Notes: a model not told the origin generated them from the sequence alone. Positions 1 to 11,323 are shown, counted from the first letter of the stretch. The stretch is DNA of 64,000 bases from Neovahlkampfia damariscottae (GCA_016618085.1 JABLTG010000051.1:42925-106924); one strand, 5' to 3'. Translations and numbers: made by a program.

Positions 1-700
1 AAAAATCAAATTCAACATCAAGAAAAGCAACTTTAATTCTTGCGAAACAATTGAAAGAACTTCAAAAAAATCCTGTTGAAGGGTACAAATATTTGATTAT
101 ATTTAATTCTAAAATAGATTCTCAGGTATGAATTCAAAAAATATTAAAAAATTATTAGCTGGTCTTGTAGATGAATCTAACCTATTTGAATGGGATCTAC
201 TTGTTTATGGTCCACCTGAAACAATGTTTGAAGGAGGTTTGTGGTAAAAAATTCAATTTTTCTTCTAAACGTTTTAATTGAGGAAAGCGAGTTTGTCTTT
301 TCCGTCTGATTTTCCTGATAATCCACCTGTAATGAAATTTAAAACTGAAATATGGCATCCAAGTAAGTATCAAATTTTAATTTCAAAGACTAACGTTCAA
401 AAGATATTTACAAAGATGGTAAAGTGTGTATTTCAATACTCCATGCATCTGGAGATGATGAGTATGGATACGAAAAATCTTCAGAAAGATGGAATCCAAT
501 TCTGTCTGTTGAAGCAGTAATTTTATCAAAAAAATTAATATCAAACAAAATAGATTCTTTTGTCTGTAATTTCAATGTTAGCACACCCAAATATTGAAAG
601 TCCAGCTAATATTGATGCTGCTACACAATTTCGAGATGATCCAAAGGGATACAAGAAAAAAGTAAAAAAAATTGTTGAAAAATCAATGGATTGTTTATAA
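1..700 (+). CDS. UBE2G1: Ubiquitin-conjugating enzyme E2, UBE2G1/Ubc7-like (5' partial)
   Basis: This is an E2 of the UBE2G class, which receives ubiquitin from E1 on a cysteine and serves ER-associated or cytosolic degradation. The gene runs in from the left edge. Deduced exons are 1-82, 118-125 (only 8 nt), 159-243, 283-362, 404-516 and 554-700. Splicing these gives a continuous UBC fold with the family landmarks NPVEGFSAGL, FEGGLWKASLSFP, KTEIWHPNIY, the active-site Cys in KVCISILH, GYEKSSERWNP and the C-terminal SVISMLAHPN. The EIWHPN and GYEK motifs are closer to UBE2G1 than UBE2G2. All introns are 33-41 nt GT-AG; intron 363-403 has a clear CTAAC branch site. The start codon lies outside the window. 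Confidence 0.92.
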
Positions 701-733
701 AATTTTTATTTTTTTTTTTTATAATTTGTATTT

Positions 734-2091
734 TTACAAGGAGTTTGAAATTGAAATAAAAGCATCTGTTTGAGATACAATTGAAGCACTAACTTTTGAA
801 AGTTTCATTACTGTTTGATTTTTTTCGTTTCTTTTTTCAACAGGAATAAAAAATGTAATTGTTTCATTATTTCCTTTGATACTAGCTTTTTCTTTTGATA
901 AAGGATACATAATTGGACACATGAAATAAAGACCATCTTTATCATCTTTTGTATGAAATATGACACCAGATTGATATTTTAAATTATTTTCAAAGTTTGA
1001 TGCAAATATTTCTTTTGTAGTTTCATTTTCTTCTTTCATTTCATTTGTCACACTTTCATTTTTTAAAACATTATTCAATAAAAATTCTGAAACTTCTGGT
1101 TTGAAATAAAAATTTTCATGTGACATTTCATTATATACATTTTTTGTTGAAGGTAATTGTGGTATAACAATAGGTTTCTTCAAAATATTTCTTCTTCCAA
1201 CACCTTGTAAAACTCTTCCACCAACACCTTGTAATACTCTTCCTCCTCTATTTTGGAGTGAAGGAACAAAAGTTGTTTGTTGGTTAGAATTTGAAATAAT
1301 TGAAAATGAGCCAAATTTAAAGAATAATCCAACAGTAAATAAAAATATGAATACTACCATAGTTTTTTGATTTGAATTTAAAGGTTCATAAACATTTAAT
1401 CTTGTTCTTAATGTTTCATTCTCTTTTTTCAATTTTTCATTTTCATCTTTGAGGTGAACAATTTCTTGTTTGAGTGTGAAATTAATTTTTTCAAATTCTT
1501 GAAGTTGACCTTTTTTTATTTAGAAAATATTTTAGTCTTACCTCTTTTTTTTTCTCTTGAAGCCTGAGCAGATAAACGATTTCTAATCATTCTTTTCTGT
1601 TTCTTCCATTCTTGTTCTTCTTCAGTTGACTTGAATTTTTCTGGTTTATTTGATAAAATGTCAAGTTCTTTTTCTCTTTCTTCTCGTTTTCTTTTTGATT
1701 TGGTATTTTTTTCTTCACAATTTCCGTTAAACAATGATTTTTCTTCTTTTATATTTTGTGTGTCCAAAGAAAATAAATGTTGTTCAGGTTGAATAAATTC
1801 TTGTTTTGAATCCATAAAATCTAAATTTGTTGAATTATCAAAACCAAACGAAGGAATTTCTTGAAATAAAGTAGGTTGGTGAGGTGGTGTACTATCAGAT
1901 CCAGAAGAACTGTCTTGAACAAAATCAAAATCTTCAAAGTTATCTCCATTTTCGTTTGTTAATTCACCGAAAAGGCTGTCCAAATCAACTTGTGCTGATG
2001 GAAGAGGACTTTTTTCAATTAAAAAGTCATATGAACCTAAATTGGTGTGAATAGAGTTCATGGTTTTACCAATTTCTTTTAATTCGTCCAT
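734..2091 (-). CDS. ATF6/CREB3-like membrane-tethered bZIP transcription factor
   Basis: This is probably an ER-stress factor that is released by intramembrane proteolysis and moves to the nucleus. Exon 1 is 2091-1542; a 32-nt intron at 1541-1510 splits the bZIP. Across the junction the basic region reads KRMIRNRLSAQASREKKR, which satisfies N-x7-R and resembles ATF6. It is followed by a leucine zipper ending EKLKKENETLRTRL. About 12 residues later comes a single hydrophobic span (MVVFIFLFTVGLFF). The remaining roughly 200 residues would be lumenal and carry several N-x-S/T sequons. The N-terminal 180 residues are acidic and Ser/Thr-rich, as in an activation domain. The lumenal stem has a tandem GGRVLQGV repeat and then RRNIL, a possible site-1-protease RxxL site. 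The ATG at 2091 is the first in frame after the CCAAT element near 2170. Confidence 0.85.
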
Positions 2092-2227
2092 TCTTATAAC
2101 TTGATTATTTATTTTTAGCTGAAACAAGTGGAAGATTGTGATTGGTTGTTTTTTTCGAAAAATGTAATTATTGGTCAAATGATCAAAGATGAAAATGAAT
2201 TGCAACGTTGATTTATTGTTAATCATT

Positions 2228-3579
2228 TCATTCTTCAAACTTGAAAAATGTTTCATTTTGAAATTCTGGTGATGTTGATAATTTTGATTTGACATCAACA
2301 CTTAATTTTTTTGATATTTCGTGTTGTTTTTCATTTGATACAATTTTAAAATTCTTTGAAACAATATTCATATCTATTTGTAATTGATCCCAATTTTTTG
2401 ATGGAATTTCAGCACCATGGAATTTACAAACCTCTCTACCACTGAGACAACCAAGACGAGCACATTGTTCAAGTGAATATCCTTCAAACAATCCATATAA
2501 AAAACCACTAATGAATAAATCACCAGCACCTGTTGTATCTTTTATTTCTTCTTTTTTCAATGGAACTGATGCACATTTATATATTTCATCTCTTGACTTC
2601 AAAATACATCCATCCTCACCAAGCCTTTTTGAGTTCAATTTTAGAAAAATGAAAATAATCATTACATAATCACAGCAATTTTACAAATTGAAGATAAAAA
2701 TTCTAAAGACTCTTCCAATGTTCCATCATGAATGAAAGATGCTTCAGTTTCATTACAAAAAACGATATCTACATATTCATCTAAAATATCTATAATGTAT
2801 GTTCTAAATTTGATTAATGAATTAAATCAAACTTGTAATTTTGAACAATTTCAAATGAACCAAGATCATATGAAATCAAACAATTTTCTTGTTTTGCATA
2901 TTTTAATGATTTCAAAGTTAAATGTTTATGATATACACCATATCCTTCAACATGGAATAATTTAATTCCATAAAAATCTTCTTGCATTAAATCACCAACT
3001 AACATTTCTTCTGAAGCACCTAAATAAGTTCTCATTGTTCTTTCACCATCAGGAGTAATTAAACAGATACATTGACCAGTTGGTAAGTTGACAGATGTTG
3101 ATAAAATTGGTATGACACCTTAAAATTTAAAAATATTGAGAAATATTCAAACCTCTTTTTGAAATTGCTTCAGTGTATATTTTACCCATTTTATCGTTTC
3201 CTAATTTTCCAATGATAGCACAAGAACCTTTTGGTAAAAGAGCAGCAAGTCCTTTTAATGTATTTGAACATGAACTTCCGGCAACAAGTTCGTATTTTGT
3301 TTCACTGTTTTCAATTTTTGAAATTAATTTTTCGAATTCCTCAAATTCTTCCAAAGTTTCAATTAATTTACTACCACCTTTTTTATTGATAGAAAGTGCT
3401 TCTAAAGTTGGTTCTTTAACATAAAACTAATTCATATGAGTTAGATATTTCACATACAACTTTTTTTTAATTAATTTTTTAGTGTTTTCTTCTTTGCTTA
3501 CTTTTATCAAGAAGAGGTTGACTCAATCCTAATATCTTATACCTTTCAAAAATAAACAATAACAAATAAGGTACTTCAT
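2228..3579 (-). CDS. PfkB-family kinase, adenosine-kinase-like
   Basis: This ribokinase/adenosine kinase fold phosphorylates a nucleoside or sugar. The N-terminal strand KILGLSQPLLD matches the adenosine kinase start. Further along are AGSSCSNTLKGLAALLP (PfkB signature 1 region), IIGKLGNDKMG, and the ATP-binding/catalytic signature 2, DTTGAGDLFISGFLYG, with the catalytic Asp. The 5' end is highly split: coding exon 1 is only ATGAA (3579-3575), exon 2 is 3542-3502, and the frame to the body at 3426 closes only with a 2-nt exon at 3459-3458 between introns of 42 and 31 nt. With it, the spacing from PLLD to KGGSKLI matches the family. A single 88-nt intron (3501-3414) is an alternative that shortens the protein. 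The CCAAT element at about 3609 is 30 bp upstream. Confidence 0.85.
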
Positions 3580-3628
3580 TGAGTCGAATTAAAACAGTGA
3601 AAGATCTTTGACCAATCAAAAAAACTAA

Positions 3629-3953
3629 TCATTCCAATTCATTCACTTTTGGATCAATTTCCCATAATAGATATTGAACACAAGGTACTATTGAAAGATA
3701 ATAAAGGAATGGACTGTCCACTTTCTCAATCAAGTGAAATGTATTTATTAAACATGAAGTTGAAACAAATATGTTTACAGCTGAACGAAATACAAAGATC
3801 TTGAAAGAATTAGATTTATTCAAACATGTGTTGAATGATAATCTTTGTATTCCTTCTCAAACTTTTTGAACAAGAAAAAAAAAATAATTTCCTCTTCTAA
3901 TCAATTAACCTCATCAAACAAGATTTAATAAAGAGTTTATTCTTGTTTCAAAA
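3629..3953. other. Unresolved segment, possible small split gene
   Basis: No gene is certain here. On the minus strand a 3629-3800 frame encodes a hydrophobic stretch (ending IDPKVNELE) with no in-frame ATG. A 26-nt intron at about 3793-3818 could join it to an upstream FEKEYKDYHSTH-like exon. On the plus strand an ATG at 3709 could join across a 46-nt intron to a helical stretch ending at about 3870. Neither model gives a recognisable protein. Confidence 0.25.
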
Positions 3954-4990
3954 TTATTTCGTACTACTTTGAGATATTTGTAATTCCATCTCTTCTTTCC
4001 AGTTCTGATATTTCTTTGGAAAATCTAAAAAGAATTTAAAAAAAAACTACTTTGTTTACCTATACTCTTTTTAAAAAAATATTTTGAAGATGATGGTACA
4101 GTTTTTGTATAGTAATAGAAAGGATTTGTCAGTGTAATATAATGTTCATGTTGTTGTACAAAAGTTTCAGATTTTTCACGATAAGCCTGAATTAATTCTT
4201 GTGGTGGTATATCACTACTTTTTGAGAATGTATTTCCATTTAATGAATCCATAATTGGTGTTGGTGGATTATCTTCTAAAAGTTTTACCCATTGACTTGT
4301 TATTTTTTTTTGAATAACAGGCTGAAATAAAGTAAATAAAAATATTAGAAAGTCAAACCTTCATTTTTACTTCTAAAGATTGTAAAGCATTTTGAAACGC
4401 ATTTGTTTCAAGTTGAGTCAATCCTTTTGGTTGATTCTTTAAAACTTTTGTTGGTTCTTCTTCTTCAACAAGTTTTGTTCTTCTAAAAAAAGTTTAAGTT
4501 TTAAATATTTTTACTCTTGAGGTATTTTATCTTTTTTTGGTGAATTCATTGATGAACTAGGTGTGGACACTGATTTTTTATGTTCTTTTGTTTTTTTTGG
4601 TGAAGTTGGAGCACTTTTTTCTTTTCGCTCAGGTGGTGGCGAATCTTGTTGTGAATCCAAGGCAGACTTAACTGCGTTCCACTTGTTTTTTTTTTCTTCG
4701 TCTTCTTTTTTTTTCTTTTCAATCAAACCGGAGAAATAGTGAAGAGAAGAATAGGCTCCTTTTGTTTTTTTTAAATCTTCAAGTTCTTTATCTCTCTCTC
4801 TTGCAGAGAGAAAAGATGAATTTCCTTGTTGATTTGTTCCAACTTTTTGTTCAAATTTCTTTGCCAGACTGGCTATTTTGTTACCAACTTTATGTTTTGG
4901 TGATTTTAATGGTGATTCATGTTGCTCTAACCCATCTAAGTTTAGAGTAAAATTGTTCTTAATTCCATCAGATGAATCTGTTGTGGTCAT
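3954..4990 (-). CDS. Low-complexity charged protein of unknown function
   Basis: I do not recognise this protein. The ATG at 4990 (MTTTDSSDG) is about 35 bp downstream of a TGACCAAT box at 5026. The first exon, to about 4511, encodes a Lys/Glu/Ser-rich segment with an AKKFEQKVGTN helix, a possible LSARERDKELEDLKK coiled coil and a SPKK/SPPPER-type phosphorylation-rich tail. After a short intron near 4485-4510 come GLTQLETNAFQNALQSL and later ITSQWVKLLEDNPPTPIMDSL. A further exon has aromatic-rich text (HEHYITLTNPFYYYTKTVP). The last exon ends KYQNWKEEMELQISQSSTK at 3954. At least three introns of 30-45 nt are needed. No enzyme motif or membrane span is visible. It may be a cytoskeletal or scaffold protein, but nothing in the sequence settles this. 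Confidence 0.6.
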
Positions 4991-5165
4991 CAATGAAAAA
5001 AAAAAAGCAAAAAAACGTTTAATTTTGACCAATCATTTCTTTCAAGTAAAAAAGGTATTTTTTTTTTCCTATTCCTCATCTAAAGCGATTTATTCATTAG
5101 GAGTTGTATAAATTTCAAATTTATTTTTCTCCAATATTAAGATGATAAAAGTATAAAAAATTAAT

Positions 5166-6580
5166 TTATTTTTTTTCACTGTTGTTGCTAAGGTCTGACG
5201 ATAATGAATTTGTTTTTGAAAGTCTCTTATTTGATAAAGAAGTAGAGTTTTCTTTTACTGCTTGATCCACCCAATAAAGCAAAGTTTTTTCAATTTCGTC
5301 ATAAAATTTTTGTACATTTCCCAGATCTGTTGCTTGGAGTAAATGAATAGACATACGATCCAAATCTTTCTTTTGGTCAGCCTTTCGAAATTTCTTCAGA
5401 AAAACTTTAATGATAATTGTAAACCACTTACTTGTTTTATGAATTCTATTGCATTTTCAAAATTTTGACCTCCTTCATAATCTGAAAAAGTATCTTTCAA
5501 TCCATTTTTATCTTTCATTTTCTTTTCTAAAACATCTTTTTTATTCAATATCAAAATTATTGGAGTATCTCTAAACCATTCTCCATTTATTGATTGTTCA
5601 AATACTTCCAATGATTCTAACATTCTATTTTTTGTTGAATCTTCATAACAATTTTGATCATAATCTGATAAAGAAGCGACGTAAATTAAAATAGAAACAT
5701 CTTTAAAACAATTCTTCCATTTTTTTCTTTCATTTTGTTGACCGCCAACATCAACTAAATTAAAAGCCTATTGTTTTTTATTAAAAAAATAAAATATTTT
5801 TGTTACAAAATTCTTAATATTAAATTCAAAGTTGACTATTCCTAATGTTTTTTTTCTACAATTTATAATATCTTCAAAACTAAATTTATATCTTGGAGTG
5901 AATTTTTCTAAGTTTTGAATAAAACTATGAGTGATATTTTTTTAATTTAAATTCTTTTTCTTACTATTCCATTCCATCAAACACATGTTTGTCATATCGA
6001 TAAAGATAAAAAGTATCCAAAAATTTCTTATCTTTCCATAAGGATACAAGTTTTTGATGTAAATCATTATCATAATTAAATGAGTCATGTAATTCTAAAT
6101 CAGTTGACTGAAATGTATTTTCTAAACATTCAAATGATTTTACAATTTCCTTTTTAAAACTGTGAAAAAAAAAAGTACTATACCAGACTTTCTTTGTTTT
6201 CAAATGGTTCATCTGGATACAGTTCTTGACATTTCTTTATAAATACTATTGTATTTGTTATTAATAAATATGGTATAATATTATCATAATCACTAACTGG
6301 AATCTCATCTTGTGATATCAGTTGTTTTAATTGCAAAAATATAGTCTTAAATTTAGTTTACTTTTTTCTTACAGATTTTCCAGATTCACCTTATAATATA
6401 GGTTATTCTTTTTTTTTTTTATAATTTTACCTGTGCCCAACAATAATAATTTATGTTCTTCTTTTTTCACCGTTTTTAGTTTACCTGAAGATGGTCTTCT
6501 TCGTAGATTATCATTTATGAGCATTTGTTTCAATAAGTTTCCTTTAAAACAAGTTAGTTTTTAACTCTTTCTTTACCCAT
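5166..6580 (-). CDS. Heterotrimeric G-protein alpha subunit, divergent C-terminus
   Basis: This is a GTP-binding alpha subunit that signals from a 7TM receptor. The ATG at 6580 reads MG|N across the first intron, giving an N-myristoylation consensus (MGN). Deduced motifs are P-loop GTGESGKST, split by two introns; switch I CRKKTLGIV with its Arg; switch II LVDVGGQQNERKKW; DYDQNCYEDSTKNRM; and the guanine-specificity motif LNKKD. The usual TCAT box near the C-terminus is LLQATD. The canonical receptor-contacting C-terminal helix is followed by an extra Ser/Asn/Lys-rich tail of about 35 residues. CCAAT sits about 38 bp upstream. It is one of two G-alpha genes in the window; the other starts 2.3 kb away on the opposite strand. 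Confidence 0.9.
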
Positions 6581-6693
6581 TTTGATATCTCTAAATCCAA
6601 AAAGTGTTTGATTTGATTGGTTGACTGCTTTTGGGAATAAAAAAGTTTTTCATAAACGAAAGAGTGAAATAAAAATAAAAAATAAAAATATTT

Positions 6694-8727
6694 TTAATAA
6701 TTTTTTAATTCTTCAATTTCAATTTTTTGTTTTTCATTTTCCAATTTTAATTGTTCAATCTCTAAATTTTTCTGTTTCAAAAGTTCTTTTAATAATTTAA
6801 TTTCTTCTTCTTTTTCTAATTCTTTATTGAATAATAAATGTAAAATATCATCAATATTTGGTCTTTCTTTCCAATTTAAACAAATACACTTTTTTATAAT
6901 TTCCATCTTTTTTAAGAAATTAGAAAAAGAGTTGGAATTACATATTTTGGGTATTTATAATTCATATAATCTGGAATGACACCCTTTCTTAAATCTGATA
7001 AAACATATGATCTTTCTGTTTTTGTTTTAAATGGATGTAACATTTCAAAAAATATGATACCAAAACTAAATATATCTGATTTTTCGTTATAATGTTCTTT
7101 AATATCTTTTAAATTTGATTGATGATAATTCAATTGTTCAGGTGAAGAATATGTAAATGTACCAACACCAGTTGATCTTTTTTGATTTTTATCTTTTTTT
7201 GAATTCAATTCAATTTTAGTGGTCAATCCAAAATCACCAATCTTTAATGTTCCACTTTTTGATTGAAAAAATTAAAAAAAGAAAGAAAATAATATATTAC
7301 TTTGATAAAATGAAAATATTTGATGGTTTTAAATCCCTAAGAAAAAAAAAGATATTAATATATTCTTCTTACCTATGAATATAACCTTTTTTATGAATAT
7401 GATTTAATCCTTCTAATATTTGTTTTAGATAATATAAAATTTCATTTAAATTTATAAAATTATCATTTACTCTTTCATTTGACCAAAGATATGATTCTAA
7501 TGTTTCAGGTAAACATAATTGCATTTGAATATATAAATTCATTTCAAATTTTAATTTTTTCTTATTAAACATTGGTGATAAAATATCTTTGATAGGTGAT
7601 GATAATTTGGTTGTATTAATGATCATTTTACCATCTTCAACCTCTTTTTCATCAGAAATAGTTTCATCTTTTTTGTCATATTCTTCACTAAATAAATCAT
7701 CATTCTTTGAATCTTGAGTATATTCTTCTTCTTCTTCTTCTTCAGATTCAAATGATTCATCTTCTGAATCATAATCATCTTCTTCTTCTTCAACATCTTT
7801 TATATCATCATTTGATGATTTTGGTTCAAACCATGCTTGATTATAATTTACAATATTTTTATGATCAAATGAAGCCAAATATTGTACTTCTTTCACAACT
7901 TTTTCATATCTATTAAAAAAATGAATAAAATAAGTTATATACGCTTTTTCTAAATCATTTAAACTTTTAAAATGAAATTTAATTTTCTTTATAGCATATT
8001 CTTGCATATCAATTTTATGAACAACTTTATTTGAGTTTAGTTCAATCAAAAATATTTTTCATACCTCTATAAACAGATCCAAATCCACCTTTTCCAATTA
8101 CTTCTTTTTCTAAAAAATCTTTTTCATATCTTGATGATGAGAAATTTAGAAAATTGATCATTGGAAAATATTTTGATTCATTGTCAACAATATTCATTTC
8201 AACAATTGAATTTAATGATTTACTCTTTTTTAATGTTGTAAATTCAGATGATTCTCTTCTCATTTCTAAAAGAAAATTTTGTCCAAATTCTTTAATTTTT
8301 TGAAAATCAATAGTCGTTTTGGAAATATACTAAATATTGTTTAACATCAATAATCCTTACTCCATTTTTGTGTAATTTATCACATATTGAAGCAAAAAAT
8401 TTTGGTGAAGGATCAACTCCGAAACTTGAAAAGAAATTAAAAACGTATTTCTGTATTTGGTACCAATAAGTGCATAAAGCTAAACAATTTGTTAAAATCC
8501 AATATGAGAATACCTTGCAAAAGAAATAACAATAAGATTTCTTTCTTTTCAAATTTTTTATCTTTCTCCATTTCTTTTGTTACATCAAAAGAAAAGTGAG
8601 AATTAAAAGAAGAAATAATTGGTTCTAATTCAATGGGTGATTTTTCTGACGTTTCTTCATATGTTCGAATGAATTCATCAATTATATCTCTTTGTGATAA
8701 TCTTTTTTTTGATGTACTTCTCTTCAT
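6694..8727 (-). CDS. EIF2AK1: HRI-like eIF2-alpha kinase
   Basis: This kinase phosphorylates eIF2-alpha to reduce translation under stress. The ATG at 8727 (MKRSTSKKRL) is preferred because the upstream in-frame start is GTG. Spliced N-terminal text ILLLFLLQALC...FFASICDKLHKNG matches the helical N-terminal domain of HRI. Then come SSRYEKDF, the glycine loop GKGGFGSVYRG, YAIKKI, and an acidic insert of about 130 residues between lobes as in PERK/GCN2/HRI. The C-lobe has YIQMQLCLPETLESYL, IHRDLKPSN, GDFGL, VGTFTYSSPEQL, and a C-terminal coiled coil (KNLEIEQLKLENEK) like that of HRI. There are at least seven introns of 31-41 nt; one exon (8464-8479) is 16 nt. Haem-binding residues cannot be judged from sequence alone. 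Confidence 0.87.
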
Positions 8728-8924
8728 TTCAACGCACGACACGTGTCAACTGGAAAAATAATGATTGGTGGATGAATCGGAGAGAATAAGAATTAAAATC
8801 AAGACTTGAATTTCAATGTGATATGAGCAAAAAGTAAAAAAAAAAATAATTTAACGTTAAACTTTTTTCATTGGTCAAAAATCTTCCAATAAAACTGAAC
8901 TGTTACATTTGCAACTAAAAAAAA
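8728..8924. promoter_or_regulatory. Divergent promoter between eIF2-alpha kinase and G-alpha genes
   Basis: This 197-bp gap separates two ATGs pointing outwards. It holds a TGATTGGTGG element near 8760, facing the kinase gene, and CATTGGTCAAA at 8869, about 50 bp before the G-alpha start, with a second CCAAT at 8886. No other signal is clear. Confidence 0.5.
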
Positions 8925-10061
8925 ATGTGTTTTAGTGGTGATTTAACAGAAGATCAAAAAGCTGAACAGAAACAAAATGGGAAAATAGGGAAACAACTCA
9001 GAAAAGATTTTGATGAGGACTCAAAAGAAATTAAAATTCTTCTATTAGGTAGTGGTGGAAGTGGAAAAAGCAGTTTGACAAATATTTTTTGTTCTTAATT
9101 TTAAAAAAGCGATATTTAAACAAATGAAGATTCTTCACATGGGTGGATATAAAGATAAAGAGTTATTGGACTTCAAAGCTTTAGTTCACCGAAATGTATT
9201 TGATACTTTTATACAATTAATTGAAGCATGTGAAATGTTTGAACTTGAAATTGGTTCAAAACACAAAAAATTTGTTGAAGACCTTGAAGAATTATTAGAT
9301 GTGACAACATCACCTGAACTTACGAGAGATTATTTTGAACCACTATCTGAGTTATGGAATGATGAAAGTATTCAAGCTGTTTTTGAAAGAGGAGCAGAAT
9401 TCAATTTATTAGACTCAGCTCCTTATTTTTTAAAATCATTGGACAGATTATCATCAGAAAAATATATACCAACTGTTGATGATATTTTACGTACAAGATC
9501 AAAAACAGTTGGAATTGTTGAACAACGATTTAAATCAAAAAATCAAGTTTCTTTTTTTTTTTTTATTAATTTTTGTATCAGAATTTATTGATGGTTGATG
9601 TTGGTGGTCAAAGAAATGAAAGACGAAAATGGATACACGCATTCGATGGTGTAACAGCTATTATATATGTTGCTAGTTTGGCAGATTATAATCAAGTTTT
9701 AGAAGAAGACTCAACAACCAATAGGATGATTGAATCTTTAACTTTATTTAAAGATATTTGTAATGATAAATCATTTAAAAAGAAAACTTTTTTAATTTTT
9801 TTTAACAAAGATGATATTTTTAAAGAAAAAATACAAAAAGTTGATTTGAATGTTTGTTTTGAAGAATATAAAGATGGTAAAAATTATGATAAAGCATTTA
9901 AATTCATTCAAAATCAATATGAAAATCAAAATCTAACAAAAGGTAGAAAAATATTTTCACACGCAACAAATTCAACTGATACTGATTTAATTAAACGTGT
10001 TTTTGATGTTTGTCAAGCTGTAATTTTGAAACAATTATTAGCTGAAAATCAAATGGGTTAA
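8925..10061 (+). CDS. Heterotrimeric G-protein alpha subunit
   Basis: This is a second G-alpha, separate from the one at 5166-6580. It begins MCFSGDLTEDQ, so it lacks Gly2 for myristoylation but has Cys2 as a candidate palmitoylation site. A 39-nt intron interrupts the P-loop; the spliced text reads GSGGSGKSTIFKQMKILH. The helical domain follows, then switch I RTRSKTVGIVE with its Arg. An intron at about 9547-9581 precedes switch II LMVDVGGQRNERRKW. The specificity motif is FFNKDD, and the TCAT-box position reads SHATNSTDTD. The C-terminus ends KQLLAENQMG with no Cys at -4, so pertussis-toxin-type ADP-ribosylation is not expected. Length is about 350 residues, normal for the family. Confidence 0.93.
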
Positions 10062-10183
10062 TCATATATATAATTATTAAAATGTTATTTTTTTTTTTAT
10101 TTTTCATTTTTGACCAACCAAAACCTCCTTGAAGAACAAAAAAACTCAAAAATACAAAATCACAATCATATACCAAGTAAATA

Positions 10184-11318
10184 ATGAAAAGAACAATTTC
10201 AATGCAAATAAATCAACTTTCAAAAGAAGGTTGGTTACAAAAAAGAGGACAAATAAAAAAAACATGGAAGAAAAGATATTTTATTTTAAAAAATGTATTA
10301 ATATTATCTAATTAATCAAATAGGACCTTTTATTTTATTTTCAAGATAATAAAGACTCACTTCATCCATTAGTAAGAATATCAATTTAATTTATCAAAAC
10401 AAAAAAAAAAGGGAATAATATATTTAAAAAATGCTACAATAGAAAAAGATCCAAAAGATTCAGTTAAACATTCTTTTGTTGTTCATTCAGATAAATCATA
10501 TTTTTTACAAGCCTCAAGTTCAGAAGAAAAATATTTTTGGATTTCATCTTTAGAATTTAGAATATCAAATTTATCAAGTTTGTAAGTACCTCTCAAATAA
10601 TATTAAATCCTATAAAAGAGGAGTTGATCAAAAAGTAAAAGAATTAACTGAAACAACTGAAGATTTACAAAATGAAAAATTAAAATATGAAAAGATTGAA
10701 AAATCAATTAATGAGATTGTAAAACCATCAGATCAATTAATATTTCTTTTATCAAAATTTATACAAATGATGAAAATATTTATATCCAATGGGAATGAAC
10801 ATGATATTGAAGTTCAAAAAAAAATAAATTCATCAAATATATTAGAAGCATTTAATAAAAGAGTAATAATAAATTCACAAGTAAGTTAGTTTCAATGAAG
10901 TGGTTTTAATTTTGATTGGTTTAAAAAGAAATGTCAAGAATTAAATAATTTATTAATTAATCAAGATAAATTTTTAAAAAAAGATGAAGAATATTTAAAT
11001 AGAGAATTAAATTTAATTTTAAAAAAAATAAAAGAATTAAAAAATGAAATGATTGAAATTAAATATAATTGGATAGAAATGATGGATTTAATTGTAAAAT
11101 CAATTTCAGATTTAAAAATGGAATGTTCTAATTTAATTTCAAAAGAAGAGAAATCAACAATTGAATCAGATTTATTAAATGAATTATCAAAAATTGATCA
11201 ATTAGAAAATGATTTAAAAAATTATAATGTAAAAGAAAATCAACAAATTGAAGAAATTAATACTATTTCAAGACAAAAAAAAATAATGATTAAACAATTA
11301 AAACAATTAAAAAAATGA
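10184..11318 (+). CDS. PH-domain coiled-coil protein
   Basis: The N-terminus is a pleckstrin homology domain: SKEGWLQKRGQIKKTWKKRYF opens strands 1-2, LLFYFQD and KNATIEKDPKD follow, and the C-terminal helix carries the invariant Trp in EEKYFWISSLEF. Such domains bind phosphoinositides or proteins. The KRG...KKRYF basic pattern in strand 1-2 would suit phosphoinositide binding, but this is inference. From about residue 125 on, the protein is almost entirely charged helix (VDQKVKELTETTEDL, ELKNEMIEIKYNWIEM), likely coiled coil. Introns at about 10280-10308, 10371-10412, 10582-10619 and 10880-10930 are needed. A TGACCAAC box lies 73 bp upstream. The gene converges on the degenerate helicase, with only a few bp between the stop codons. 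Confidence 0.8.
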
Positions 11319-11323
11319 AAAAA

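Noticed and set aside
7707-7916. Leu/His-rich plus-strand ORF
   Set aside because: Antisense shadow of the acidic insert in the eIF2-alpha kinase.
8728-8742. Longer N-terminus of the eIF2-alpha kinase
   Set aside because: It would start at GTG; the ATG at 8727 is in frame.
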